Positions 1 to 7,806 are shown, numbered from the stretch's first letter. The stretch: 64,000 nt of DNA from Paenibacillus terrae (GCF_005217525.1 NZ_PNXQ01000012.1:644222-708221), one strand, 5' to 3'. Numbers and translations: made by a program. The notes: generated by a model not told the origin, from the letters alone.

Positions 1-336
1 GTTTCTCCAGTTGTAGGTACCGTATTCTCCATTTCCAAAAGTGGACATGCCGTAGGTTTGGTGAGTGATGCCGGGCTTGAAATGCTCATACACGTTGGGA
101 TGGATACGGTTAAGCTGAAAGGCCTCTATTTTACCCCTCATGTGAAAGCAGGGGATCGAGTAAAGGTAGGCGATCTCTTGCTGGAGTTTGATCTGGCGGA
201 AATTCGCAAGGCTGGTTACGAAACGATTACACCTGTTATTGTTACAAACGTAGCTCAGTTTAGTGAGCTGGAGCCTGCTGGAAATGAGCATAAAGTGGTT
301 AAGGAACAGGAGCTTTTTTATACAGTAATCGTCTAA
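1..336 (+). CDS. PTS EIIA (glucose/beta-glucoside type) domain, 3' end only
   Basis: The reading frame is open from base 1, so the 5' part lies outside the window. The visible 111 residues match the C-terminal half of an EIIA(Glc)-type phosphocarrier domain: G-H-A-V-G, then D-A-G-L-E-M-L-I-H-V-G-M-D-T-V, whose His is the expected phosphorylation site. F-x-x-H-V-x-x-G-D-x-V follows, and a P-V-I-V-T-N stretch comes near the end. Such a domain takes phosphate from HPr and passes it to EIIB during sugar uptake. It may be the last domain of a IIBCA transporter or a free EIIA; the window cannot decide. A strong terminator follows the stop codon. Confidence 0.85.
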   Translation, partial: VSPVVGTVFSISKSGHAVGLVSDAGLEMLIHVGMDTVKLKGLYFTPHVKAGDRVKVGDLLLEFDLAEIRKAGYETITPVIVTNVAQFSELEPAGNEHKVVKEQELFYTVIV

Positions 337-389
337 CGACAATAAAAGATTTTACGTATAATCTAACATCAATCGTTGGATTCTAACCA

Positions 390-425
390 AAGGCAAGTCT
401 TCGAAACAGGAAGACTTGCCTTTTT
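390..425 (+). terminator. Rho-independent terminator after the PTS gene
   Basis: A perfect 13-bp stem (390-402 with 410-422), a 7-nt loop and a run of T. Confidence 0.9.
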
Positions 426-483
426 GCGTTTTCAATGTAATCCCCCAAAGCTAAGCGGGCTTCAACCCATTTATTAAAACAAA

Positions 484-515
484 ACCTACAAAAATAGTTG
501 GTATTGTGATATAGT
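484..515 (+). promoter_or_regulatory. Possible operator/promoter upstream of the cystine carrier
   Basis: An imperfect dyad ACCTAC (484-489) / GTTGGT (497-502) lies just upstream of a TATAGT -10-like hexamer (510-515). In Bacillus, tcyP is repressed by CymR, so a CymR-type site would make sense, but I cannot confirm the match to its consensus. Confidence 0.3.
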
Positions 516-572
516 AATTAACGGATTAAAGGGTCATTTTATAAAATATCATCTATCTGGAGGAGATAACAT

Positions 573-1970
573 ATGGATACCTTGTTTATTATTTTAAATG
601 TGCTTGTGCTGCTTGCACTGCTCGGCGTGTTGGTCTGGATGCAGAAAAAGCACATTTCCTTTACAAAAAGGGTATTTGCCGGACTGGGCTTCGGGCTGAT
701 TTACGGGGCTATTCTTCAATACGCCTATGGTGCGGGCTCAGAGGTCATTACGAAATCAGTCGATTGGTTCAACCTCGCAGGCAATGGTTATGTTCGTTTG
801 CTGCAAATGGTAGTTATCCCGCTCATCATGGTGTCGATTATTTCAGCCATTATGAATTTGAAGGGAAGGCAGAACCTTGGCAAAATAAGCGTGTCCATCA
901 TTGCTGTACTGCTGATTACAACGGCTATTGCCGCTTCGGTCAGTATTGTGACCAGCTTGTCGTTCGATCTTAAAGCGATTGAGATTCAAAATGGGGAGAA
1001 GGAACAAGCACAGGGCTTGAAGATGGAGGAGCGTCTTGGAACAGTTCAGGATATGACGATTCCACAGCAGGTGCTGGAATTTATTCCATCCAATCCTTTT
1101 GAGGATATGACGGGAGCTCGTCGTACTTCGACGCTGGCAGTAGTGATTTTCTCGGCTTTTATCGGGGTGGCCGTGCTTGGACTGGATCGTAAAAAGCCAG
1201 AGCAGGCGCAAACCTTCCGTAAAGTAATTGATGCCGTGTACGCTGTAGTGATGCGGATTGTGACGCTGGTGCTGAGATTGACGCCTTACGGTATTTTGGC
1301 GCTGATTACTAAAGTTGTAGCCACGACGAATCCGGATGAAATCTTGAAGCTGATCAAGTTTGTGCTCGCTTCTTATGTGGCCCTGTTGGTCATGTTCGTC
1401 ATTCATCTTATTTTGCTGGCTCTGTTCGGCTATAACCCGGTAACGTATGTGAAAAAAGTATTGCCTACGCTGGTTTTTGCCTTTACATCCCGTTCCAGTG
1501 CGGCTACGATTCCGCTGAATGTTGAAACGCAAACGAAAAAGCTGGGTGTATCGGACGGCATCGCGAATCTGTCTGCCACCTTGGGAGCGACCATTGGACA
1601 AAACGGCTGTGCAGGTATATATCCGGCCATGCTGGCGGTCATGATTGCGCCAACCGTGGGCATAAATCCCACGAGCTGGGATTTTATCCTCACGCTCATT
1701 CTAGTCGTTACGGTCAGCTCCTTCGGCGTGGCGGGTGTAGGCGGTGGTGCCACCTTCGCTTCCTTGATCGTGCTTTCGACCATGAACTTGCCCGTAGCCT
1801 TGGCGGGATTGCTTATTTCGGTTGAGCCACTAATCGATATGGGACGCACAGCGCTGAATGTCAATGATTCCATTACAGCAGGACTCATTTCAGGCAAGGT
1901 GCTCAAGGAGAATGATCAGGACGTGTTCAACGACCACGGCATGGATTTGGATGCGGCGGCACGCTCCTGA
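573..1970 (+). CDS. tcyP: L-cystine uptake protein, TcyP-like (DAACS/SDF symporter)
   Basis: A 465-residue multi-pass membrane protein of the sodium:dicarboxylate symporter family, of the length and type of Bacillus TcyP (YhcL), which imports L-cystine. Visible features are N-terminal hydrophobic helices, the family core with a serine-rich loop (T-S-R-S-S-A-A-T-I-P, about residue 310), the G-A-T-I-G-Q-N-G turn and the final N-V-N-D-S segment of the transport domain. The ATG at 573 follows GGAGGAG at a normal distance. The gene stands alone between two terminators. The substrate call comes from family resemblance; other dicarboxylate/amino-acid carriers share the fold. Confidence 0.85.
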   Translation: MDTLFIILNVLVLLALLGVLVWMQKKHISFTKRVFAGLGFGLIYGAILQYAYGAGSEVITKSVDWFNLAGNGYVRLLQMVVIPLIMVSIISAIMNLKGRQNLGKISVSIIAVLLITTAIAASVSIVTSLSFDLKAIEIQNGEKEQAQGLKMEERLGTVQDMTIPQQVLEFIPSNPFEDMTGARRTSTLAVVIFSAFIGVAVLGLDRKKPEQAQTFRKVIDAVYAVVMRIVTLVLRLTPYGILALITKVVATTNPDEILKLIKFVLASYVALLVMFVIHLILLALFGYNPVTYVKKVLPTLVFAFTSRSSAATIPLNVETQTKKLGVSDGIANLSATLGATIGQNGCAGIYPAMLAVMIAPTVGINPTSWDFILTLILVVTVSSFGVAGVGGGATFASLIVLSTMNLPVALAGLLISVEPLIDMGRTALNVNDSITAGLISGKVLKENDQDVFNDHGMDLDAAARS

Positions 1971-2048
1971 TTGGGATGATAGAAACTCTCCACGTAGTCT
2001 AGGGGCAGGTTTTAGAGGGAGAAGTATCTGCGTGCATATTAATGCTCA

Positions 2049-2077
2049 GAGTCGGCCATCAGGCCGGCTCTTTGTTT
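2049..2077 (+). terminator. Terminator after tcyP-like gene
   Basis: A 9-bp GC-rich stem with one G-U pair (2049-2057 / 2062-2070), a 4-nt loop, then a T-rich tail. Confidence 0.75.
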
Positions 2078-2165
2078 GGTTTCATCGCAATGTAATTATA
2101 GCTGTTCACAAATCCTGATCTGTGATACATTAAAATAATGTTTTTCCGGCTTACTCCGGATGAAC

Positions 2166-2204
2166 CGCGGTTCGCAACCATCCCGCGCTATCAAAACTAG
2201 GAGG
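2166..2204 (+). ncRNA. preQ1-I riboswitch
   Basis: P1 is CGCGG (2166-2170) with CCGCG (2183-2187) and encloses a 12-nt loop that begins TTC, as in preQ1-I aptamers. The A-rich tail CTATCAAAACTAG follows and can fold back on the loop as the H-type pseudoknot. The tail runs straight into the AGGAGG ribosome site (2199-2204) of the next gene, so ligand binding would block translation. The layout matches the Bacillus queC-leader aptamer, and the downstream gene is a queuosine-precursor transporter, which supports the call. Confidence 0.9.
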
Positions 2205-2209
2205 CTTTC

Positions 2210-2908
2210 ATGTTTAATTTGCTATGGGGGGCAGTCTTTGTCCTCGTCAATTTTATGTTCTTTTTGTTATGTTATCGTTTGTTCGGTAAAAAAGGGCTGT
2301 ACGCCTGGATTGGTGTGGCTACCGTACTTGCCAACATTCAGGTCACCAAAACCATTGATTTGCTCGGCATTACGACGACATTGGGAAATACAATGTATGT
2401 CTCTATGTATATGGCCAGCGATTTACTGAATGAGAAATACGGGCCTAAAGAGGCGCGTAAAGCGGTGTGGTTCGGATTTTTCACCTTAATCATGACGACG
2501 TTAACGATGCAGATGGCGCTGGTGTTTCAGCCTAATGCAACCGATTTTGCCCAGGCGCCCATGCAGCAATTATTCGGACTATTACCAAGACTTGCACTTG
2601 CCAGCCTGACGGCCTATGCGGTTAGCCAATTGCTGGACGTTCGTCTATACTCATGGATTCGCAAGTTTTTCCCGGAACGTCACCAACTCTGGATTCGCGG
2701 CAATGGCAGTACGATGATTAGCTCGTTTATGGATACGCTCATTTTTTGCAGCATCGCCTTTTACGGCTATGAATGGGGAATATGGCTGGAGCTACTGTTC
2801 ACCACCTATATTTTAAAATTTGTACTAACTGCGGCGGGTACACCGATATTGTACATCGCACGCAACTTCCGCTTTGCAGAAGAGGAGGGGCAGACGCTCA
2901 AGCCGTAA
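2210..2908 (+). CDS. Queuosine precursor transporter (YhhQ/VUT family)
   Basis: A 232-residue integral membrane protein with about six hydrophobic segments. It carries family features of the YhhQ (vitamin uptake-like, VUT/ECF) group: an early A-N-I-Q-V-T-K-T-I segment, a D-L-L-N-E-K-Y-G-P-K-E-A-R-K-A-V-W-F-G-F block around residues 72-91, and a late S-S-F-M-D-T-L-I-F block. These proteins import preQ0/preQ1 (or queuine) for the wobble-base modification of tRNA. The start at 2210 is set by the AGGAGG at the end of the preQ1-I riboswitch, which predicts repression when preQ1 is plentiful. Confidence 0.9.
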   Translation: MFNLLWGAVFVLVNFMFFLLCYRLFGKKGLYAWIGVATVLANIQVTKTIDLLGITTTLGNTMYVSMYMASDLLNEKYGPKEARKAVWFGFFTLIMTTLTMQMALVFQPNATDFAQAPMQQLFGLLPRLALASLTAYAVSQLLDVRLYSWIRKFFPERHQLWIRGNGSTMISSFMDTLIFCSIAFYGYEWGIWLELLFTTYILKFVLTAAGTPILYIARNFRFAEEEGQTLKP

Positions 2909-2937
2909 TTTGGCTTGGGGTTGCTCCTCCTTTTTTT
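2880..2937 (+). terminator. Terminator overlapping the end of the transporter gene
   Basis: A long imperfect stem joins the 3' end of the gene (GAGGAGGGGCA, GCTCAAGCC) to GGCTTGGGG and TGCTCCTCC, followed by seven T. It separates the housekeeping gene from the tail-like island. Confidence 0.75.
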
Positions 2938-2954
2938 GTATAACTAATGTAATT

Positions 2955-2984
2955 GTTCAATGAAGCTTACAGTTGCTTATATTG
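2955..2984 (+). promoter_or_regulatory. Island promoter P1 (GTTCAA-17-TATATT)
   Basis: GTTCAA (2955-2960), then exactly 17 nt, then TATATT within CTTATATTG (2976-2984). It is one of six intergenic copies of the same arrangement in the island and lies 86 nt upstream of the small CxxC protein gene. Confidence 0.75.
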
Positions 2985-3070
2985 AAGTATAGAGATCGTC
3001 AGATGAAATGTAAGATTGGAGACTATGTAAGGAAAAAAACAAACCTTGTACTATAAAGGAGGCTACAGGA

Positions 3071-3328
3071 ATGATGCAGTTTATCCCATGTATCCGGTGT
3101 AAAATTCGTTATGTGACACAAAGGGCTAGAGAAAATTTTATGGCAGAGAAAATGGTAGGAGAACCCTTGCTATGCCTGCATTGTATTAACGAACTCACAG
3201 GTAAAATAATAAATCAGTCCAGGAGCCTTGTTTATCCACATGAGGTTGAACAGTCTAATCGGCAGCAGCATATTCCGAGGTCGTCTATTGAGGGGTGTAG
3301 ACCCTGTATGAAGAAACAAGGACGATGA
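3071..3328 (+). CDS. Small putative zinc-binding protein (two CxxC pairs)
   Basis: An 85-residue protein that I do not recognise. C-I-R-C near residue 8 and C-L-H-C near residue 36 form a plausible four-cysteine zinc site, and a third C-x-x-C-like pair (C-R-P-C) lies near the C-terminus. The start follows AAAGGAGG at 3056-3063; ATG 3071 and ATG 3074 are both possible. It is the first gene behind an island promoter, so it is probably co-regulated with the tail genes, but its role (regulator, assembly factor or other) is unknown. Confidence 0.55.
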   Translation: MMQFIPCIRCKIRYVTQRARENFMAEKMVGEPLLCLHCINELTGKIINQSRSLVYPHEVEQSNRQQHIPRSSIEGCRPCMKKQGR

Positions 3329-3350
3329 AGAGATCAAGTACGTCGCTACA

Positions 3351-3380
3351 GTTAAAACATCCAATGCTTCACTTATATTG
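3351..3380 (+). promoter_or_regulatory. Island promoter P2 (GTTAAA-17-TATATT)
   Basis: GTTAAA (3351-3356), a 17-nt spacer and TATATT within CTTATATTG (3372-3380). It heads the tail-tube to hub unit (3478-11259). Confidence 0.8.
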
Positions 3381-3477
3381 ATATCGTCAGGAAGGTGGTT
3401 TGCTCCAAGGTCAAGTTGTCACGGATTCAAATCGCCATAATCGTTGGAATGGAATAATAAACTGGAGGTTTTTAAGA

Positions 3478-4530
3478 ATGGGAATAACGAAAAACAAAAA
3501 AATGTTGATTAAAGGTGCGGGCAAGTTTATGGCTAAAATTCCGAATAGTGATGAACTCATCACGATTGGAACACTGAACAACATGCTTTTGGACATCCAA
3601 CTGGATATGCAGGATATCGAGGGTGGAGATTCCAGTGTGCCCTTGGATGCATTGCTTCGTAAAAAAACGATTGATATTACAGCTCAAGATGCCAAATTTG
3701 ACTTAAATCTGGTCCGTCTCGTCCTCGGTTCCAAGCTTCGTGAAGGTGTTAGCGGAGCGTCTTACCGACTGACAACGGAAACCGTGACGGTTCCAGGGGA
3801 ATCCCCATACCAGGTGCTGCTCACAGAAGCCGCAGCGACAAGTCCTGCTATGAAGGCTTACGAGGATGTAATTACAGGCACAGATGTAACCACAGAAGTT
3901 ACCGTGACAGGTAATAAGGTGGTGTTCGATGCAGCGTTGGCCGGGAAAAAAGTAGTGATTGTCTATCCTGTCGCTTTGAGTGAAATTCAGCAGGATGATG
4001 ATGGATTTGTGTGGGAGCTGGAAGAGAAGCACGTTATTCAGGAAGTAAACGGGAAGTGTGAGGCAGAGCTTGCCTTTGGTACCTCGCTGCATACCACGCC
4101 TGAAATTTCGGTGCGTACGCTAACAGGAAACAAGCTGCTTAAACGGCTGCTCACTGGAACCCCTACAGAGGAGCAATTCCTTGTTGAAGGAGGCAAGCTG
4201 ATTTTCAATGCAGCGTTGAAGGATGTAGCCATTTATGTAAACTACAAACGCAATGAAGTGGTGGATGTTCTGGATATTTCGAGCAGGGATTTACCGTTGA
4301 CGGTTCACCTGGTTCATGATGGCCGTTTTGAGCAAAAGGACGGTTCTGTGCAAGGATACCAAACGGAATTGTATCAATGTCGTGTGAAATCCAATTTCAC
4401 CATTGATGCTCAGCGCCAGCAGGCGTCTACGCATAGTGTAACCTTGACAGTCATTGACCCGGAACGCTTTGATCACAAGCTCGGCACGATCAAGCGTTAT
4501 GAGATTGCAACAACATCTGCTAACAACTGA
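3478..4530 (+). CDS. Phage major tail (tube)-like protein
   Basis: A 350-residue protein. The N-terminal half reads like Gram-positive phage tail-tube proteins: a short basic start, G-A-G-K-F, then I-T-I-G-T-L-N-N, the acidic I-E-G-G-D patch, a K-K-T-I-D-I-T strand and A-K-F-D-L-N-L-V-R-L-V-L-G. The C-terminal half holds Ig/beta-sandwich-like repeats (V-x-G-N-K-V-V-F-D-A-A-L..V-V-I-V-Y, and again near residue 240) that recur in other proteins of this island. ATG 3478 is preferred because GGAGG (3464-3468) lies 9 nt upstream; the frame is open further upstream without a ribosome site. The chaperone gene directly downstream supports the tube assignment. Tail-tube identity is inferred, not proven. 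Confidence 0.75.
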   Translation: MGITKNKKMLIKGAGKFMAKIPNSDELITIGTLNNMLLDIQLDMQDIEGGDSSVPLDALLRKKTIDITAQDAKFDLNLVRLVLGSKLREGVSGASYRLTTETVTVPGESPYQVLLTEAAATSPAMKAYEDVITGTDVTTEVTVTGNKVVFDAALAGKKVVIVYPVALSEIQQDDDGFVWELEEKHVIQEVNGKCEAELAFGTSLHTTPEISVRTLTGNKLLKRLLTGTPTEEQFLVEGGKLIFNAALKDVAIYVNYKRNEVVDVLDISSRDLPLTVHLVHDGRFEQKDGSVQGYQTELYQCRVKSNFTIDAQRQQASTHSVTLTVIDPERFDHKLGTIKRYEIATTSANN

Positions 4531-4552
4531 TATGTAAGGATGTGTTTTCGGA

Positions 4553-4987
4553 ATGAATGAAAGAGAGTTCACCGTTCCATCTAAAAATGAGCCTTCCAAG
4601 TCAGATACGGTGGTAGAAAGTACAAAGAAGGTTTTGACAGAAGAGGAAGCACAGATCAAAGAAAAAGCTTTCTTTGAAGAAGATGAAAAGGTGCGTCTCC
4701 GTGACGGTAAAACGTATTATTTGCCTCCGCTTGGGTTAAAGGATGCGCGTAAGCTGATTAAAAAGCTGAACGCTATTGATTCCGGCATTATTATTGCAAA
4801 TCTGATTCCAGATGACCCGGAAGGTGCGGATCGTTATCATGAGCTGTTGGATGTGCTGATGATGGGCTTTAAACCTTACTATAGCTGGATGACTCCCGAG
4901 CACCTGGAAGAGTATGTTGATCTGGAAACGGCCAAGCAAATTATTGATGCCATGATTGGTCTGAATGGAATAAAAAAGTCCATGTAG
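4553..4987 (+). CDS. Tail assembly chaperone, short (gpG-like) form
   Basis: A 144-residue acidic protein. After a charged N-terminus, R-D-G-K-T-Y-Y-L-P-P-L-G-L-K-D-A-R-K-L-I-K-K-L resembles tail assembly chaperones of long-tailed Firmicute phages. Its position between the tube gene and the tape-measure position is the conserved one. In phage lambda the equivalent gpG coats the tape-measure protein and recruits tube subunits. The last codons contain a slippery heptamer (4972-4978) that gives a longer frameshifted product. The stop is at 4985-4987. Confidence 0.8.
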   Translation: MNEREFTVPSKNEPSKSDTVVESTKKVLTEEEAQIKEKAFFEEDEKVRLRDGKTYYLPPLGLKDARKLIKKLNAIDSGIIIANLIPDDPEGADRYHELLDVLMMGFKPYYSWMTPEHLEEYVDLETAKQIIDAMIGLNGIKKSM

Positions 4988-5331
4988 CCACTGAGGATGA
5001 GGAACTGGAGTATGACCGGCAAGCTCCCATTGATTGGGCGAACGTCTTTTTTAAGCTGGCTCATTATTGTCACCTGGATAAGCATCAGGTTTGGGATCTT
5101 ACGCTCCCCCAGTTGGGCTACTATCTGGAGCAGTGCCATGATCATATCGAATTTACCATTAAAGTTTCCTCTATGTCTGCCAGTGAATTATGGAGTGGGA
5201 CTGGTGGAAAGGATCGTCCGGAGATCCGCCGTACAGACCGTAAACAAGTCGGGGAAGACGGATCATATATGAGCGGCTATAAAATAGCGGACGAAGAAGA
5301 TATGGTATTTCTGGCTAATATGCTTGGATGA
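4553..5331 (+). CDS. Tail assembly chaperone, -1 frameshift (gpGT-like) product
   Basis: A slip at A AAA AAG (zero-frame codons ATA AAA AAG) moves ribosomes to frame -1. That frame has a stop at 4945 upstream but is open from 4948 to the stop at 5329-5331. The joined protein has about 259 residues: 142 from the first frame, then 117 continuing V-H-V-A-T-E-D-E-E-L-E-Y-D and ending A-N-M-L-G. The second-frame segment has no convincing start of its own, is well-formed protein (D-W-A-N-V-F-F-K-L-A-H-Y) and ends 4 nt into the next frame's upstream ATG. Such a G/GT pair is a hallmark of long non-contractile and contractile tails. Confidence 0.8.
4972..4978 (+). promoter_or_regulatory. Programmed -1 ribosomal frameshift site A AAA AAG
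   Basis: A canonical X XXY YYZ heptamer in the correct zero frame, three codons before the zero-frame stop, exactly where tail chaperone genes carry it. Confidence 0.85.
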
Positions 5332-5396
5332 ACAACACTCCTGCTCTGCTCCGTAAGGAGGAGCGGGAGTTTCATTTTATAAAAGGCGGTGAATGT

Positions 5397-6071
5397 ATGG
5401 GCAATATAGAGGTTGATGTGCTTGTGGAGCTACAGGCATTTATTCAGACACTAAGGCAATCTTCTAATGTAGAGAAGCAGGGGCTGGTTTTACGCTTCGG
5501 GTGTTTGGAGGAACACAAGCACACATTAAGCACCTTATTGAATTGTAGGACAAGGTCCGAAGTAAACCAGCAAAAACCAGATCAGCTATCCGCAGATGAG
5601 AGTCAAAGTCTGCAACATGATATGAATGGTAAAACGAAGTCGCTGACCTTCCCCATGAATGAATATATGAGAAAGGTGCAGAGGGATCAAAGCAGGAAGA
5701 CGCTAAACGCTGAAATAGCAGATATACGAACAGGCTCTATGGAGTATATCCGTATGCGCAAGCACCAAGCTCAGGACTTGCAAGGTGTACTCCGTCATCA
5801 GCGTACATTTCATATGCCAGAAGGCGTAACGGAGCTAACCAGAAATGAATATCTGACACGTGCAAACATGCATCCATCGTACACGATCAACTCCGGTGAC
5901 GTCATCGTCCATATGACATTGCCTAAGGTCACGAATGACGTAAGTCCGACCCAACTGGAAGCGATCGGTAACAGACTGGGAAGAGGTCTTAAAAACGGTA
6001 GAGCCGGAAGCTTACGGGATCAGCTTCTTATGAATCCGACCACTGCTTATCGTAGTAGTACGTCATATTAA
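5397..6071 (+). CDS. Miniature protein in the tape-measure position
   Basis: A 224-residue, polar, mostly helical-looking protein. The gene sits where a tape-measure gene of 2-5 kb is expected, but it is only 0.7 kb. The C-terminal part (I-N-S-G-D-V-I-V-H-M-T-L-P-K-V near residue 170, then L-G-R-G-L-K) resembles the tail end of some tape-measure proteins. There are no hydrophobic membrane segments or long repeats. ATG 5397 follows AAGGCGGTGA (5383-5392); an upstream ATG at 5328 overlaps the chaperone stop (ATGA) and could add 23 residues. It may be a shrunken tape measure or an unrelated tail-completion protein. Confidence 0.5.
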   Translation: MGNIEVDVLVELQAFIQTLRQSSNVEKQGLVLRFGCLEEHKHTLSTLLNCRTRSEVNQQKPDQLSADESQSLQHDMNGKTKSLTFPMNEYMRKVQRDQSRKTLNAEIADIRTGSMEYIRMRKHQAQDLQGVLRHQRTFHMPEGVTELTRNEYLTRANMHPSYTINSGDVIVHMTLPKVTNDVSPTQLEAIGNRLGRGLKNGRAGSLRDQLLMNPTTAYRSSTSY

Positions 6072-6127
6072 TCCTTACTCTGTCGCACCGGAGCAAACAT
6101 CATTTTTAATGACAGGAGGTATACATT

Positions 6128-6745
6128 TTGACTCAGCAAAGTTCCCATAAATCAGAAGATGTGTTCTACAAAAAGCGACTATTTTACGATAACGGAATTC
6201 GTTTTGTCGAGGTTAAGGCCAAACTAATCAGCGAATACAAGCCACCGGCTCCCCATCTGAAATCTCATGTTCATGAGACGTTTTCCTACTCAGCAGGCTT
6301 GGTCAACCGTGGAACCTCACATTATACAGCGAGCCTAACGCTGCTATTCTACAGTAAAAAGGAATACGCGGACTGGCTGTCTTTTATAGGCTCAGAGCAC
6401 AAATACTATGATGAAAAAGGCACGATTTATCTGGGGATTGTGACAGGTAGACCGGATATTCAAACGGCAGAGCTGGAGACTAAATATATCATCCAAGTCC
6501 AAATGTCACTTATTCGCAAACAAGGTGATGAATACCGCTGTAAAAATCAATTCATCGACCTCAAGGGCCATTGGGCATCCAGCTATATTGAGGAAATGGA
6601 TCAGCGTGGTATGGTTGCCGCCACAGCAGATGAAGGCGAGGTCAGCCCTTATTTTAGACCGGACGAGGGCTGTACTCGGGCAGAGGGAATCACCTTTTTG
6701 ATGAGGTCCTACAGGTATGTGGACCGGATTCTAAGGGGGTATTGA
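6128..6745 (+). CDS. Tail-associated protein with C-terminal SLH domain
   Basis: A 205-residue protein. Residues about 1-135 are beta-rich and resemble a distal-tail-type structural domain (family not identified). Residues about 139-200 form a recognisable S-layer-homology module: F-I-D-L-K-G-H-W-A, I-E-E-M-D-Q-R-G-M-V, F-R-P-D-E-G, then T-R-A-E-G-I-T-F-L. SLH modules bind pyruvylated secondary cell-wall polymers, usually in groups of three. The start is TTG 6128, after AGGAGG (6114-6119). The next gene begins 1 nt after the stop, so translation is probably coupled. An SLH module in place of the LysM anchor usual in tail operons is unusual. Confidence 0.65.
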   Translation: MTQQSSHKSEDVFYKKRLFYDNGIRFVEVKAKLISEYKPPAPHLKSHVHETFSYSAGLVNRGTSHYTASLTLLFYSKKEYADWLSFIGSEHKYYDEKGTIYLGIVTGRPDIQTAELETKYIIQVQMSLIRKQGDEYRCKNQFIDLKGHWASSYIEEMDQRGMVAATADEGEVSPYFRPDEGCTRAEGITFLMRSYRYVDRILRGY

Positions 6746-6746
6746 G

Positions 6747-7796
6747 ATGAAGCGCTGGATTGATATAGATCCGCTGGATAGGTTTTATCGAGATATGTTA
6801 GATATGGCACGTTTGGGTCTGGATGCCCACAACGAGCACAGCTTTATCGAGGGGATGCCCTACGACACTTTTGAACCAGGACATGAACGCATAATCAAGC
6901 GCTTTGTAACGTTCGATGGTCAGCAGGAATTTGCCATTCCCGGCTATCAAATGCATATTGAAAACCCGGTTTCTGTTTTCGTCGCTGGAGTTCAGGTACA
7001 GCCTGAAAGAGTGGAAAACGAAAAAATAACGATGTCCCATCCTTTATCCAGTGGACTTGAGGTGGTATGTATCGCTTATGGCAGACCCGCTTATCAGGAG
7101 GATGGCTGTGTTCATAGGCCTTATGTTGAGACGGATGAAAGTGCGATTTCCCTTCCTTCTGCGACCTTGTCCATGGCGGCTGATGATCAGGGCCAAACGA
7201 AAAATCAGCCGGAGACGGTCACAGTTCTGGGAACCAAGCTCAAGCGGTTGTCTGTGAAAATCCAATCGGAAGAAGATCCAAAGGAAGTGATTAAGAAAGC
7301 ATTTGGCTTCAGACAGGATGTATTTGCGATCTACCGAGGAATTGTGTATCTCCCCTTCAACTATAACGGATTTCCCGTGCTTGTCGGATATAACTATCGG
7401 GAAGCCGGGAGTGTGCAATTCAAACAGGAGACCGTCGTTGTCAGCACTGACCACGCTCGTTATCATGATCGTTTCTTTCCGAATGTTCGTATGAAACGAG
7501 CACAGTTTCTTGTGCTTCTGCAACAGATGCGGGTGGATATCTATAACAGATTTACCGACCGTGGATTGGAGAGCAGTACGTATCCACCGAGAACCCTGCT
7601 GGACCGAAGCTCTTTCTCAGGCCAAGGGTATGAACAGGACGTTATGGACTTGGTGAGCGAGCAGTTTCTGGATGGAAGCTACGTATTTCCGCTCTATGAA
7701 AACAATATGCTGGAGCCGGAAAAATGTATTACACGTGCAGAAGCCGTCGTATTTTTAAACCGATTCATAGAATGGGCCCTAGAAAAATTCAGATAG
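6747..7796 (+). CDS. Baseplate-like protein with SLH-like ends
   Basis: A 349-residue protein. The N-terminus (D-R-F-Y-R-D-M-L..G-M-P-Y-D-T-F-E-P-G) resembles a degenerate SLH half. A beta-sandwich module follows (F-V-T-F-D-G-Q-Q-E-F-A-I-P-G-Y, V-F-V-A-G-V-Q-V) like those in other tail proteins here. The last 85 residues look like a diverged SLH module (F-T-D-R-G, Y-E-Q-D-V-M-D-L-V, L-E-P-E-K-C-I-T-R-A-E-A-V-V-F-L-N-R-F). It is tightly linked to the SLH gene before it and the hub gene after it, so the three may form one baseplate complex. I infer a structural, wall-contacting role; no enzyme motif is visible. Confidence 0.55.
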   Translation: MKRWIDIDPLDRFYRDMLDMARLGLDAHNEHSFIEGMPYDTFEPGHERIIKRFVTFDGQQEFAIPGYQMHIENPVSVFVAGVQVQPERVENEKITMSHPLSSGLEVVCIAYGRPAYQEDGCVHRPYVETDESAISLPSATLSMAADDQGQTKNQPETVTVLGTKLKRLSVKIQSEEDPKEVIKKAFGFRQDVFAIYRGIVYLPFNYNGFPVLVGYNYREAGSVQFKQETVVVSTDHARYHDRFFPNVRMKRAQFLVLLQQMRVDIYNRFTDRGLESSTYPPRTLLDRSSFSGQGYEQDVMDLVSEQFLDGSYVFPLYENNMLEPEKCITRAEAVVFLNRFIEWALEKFR

Positions 7797-7806
7797 GTGA
7801 TGAAAA

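Noticed and set aside
843..1906. Long minus-strand open frames across the cystine carrier
   Set aside because: Antisense shadows of a well-supported gene; no ribosome sites and atypical composition.
4997..5272. 91-codon open frame after the chaperone
   Set aside because: It is out of frame with the chaperone extension; the -1 frame over the same bases is the one that continues a plausible tail chaperone.
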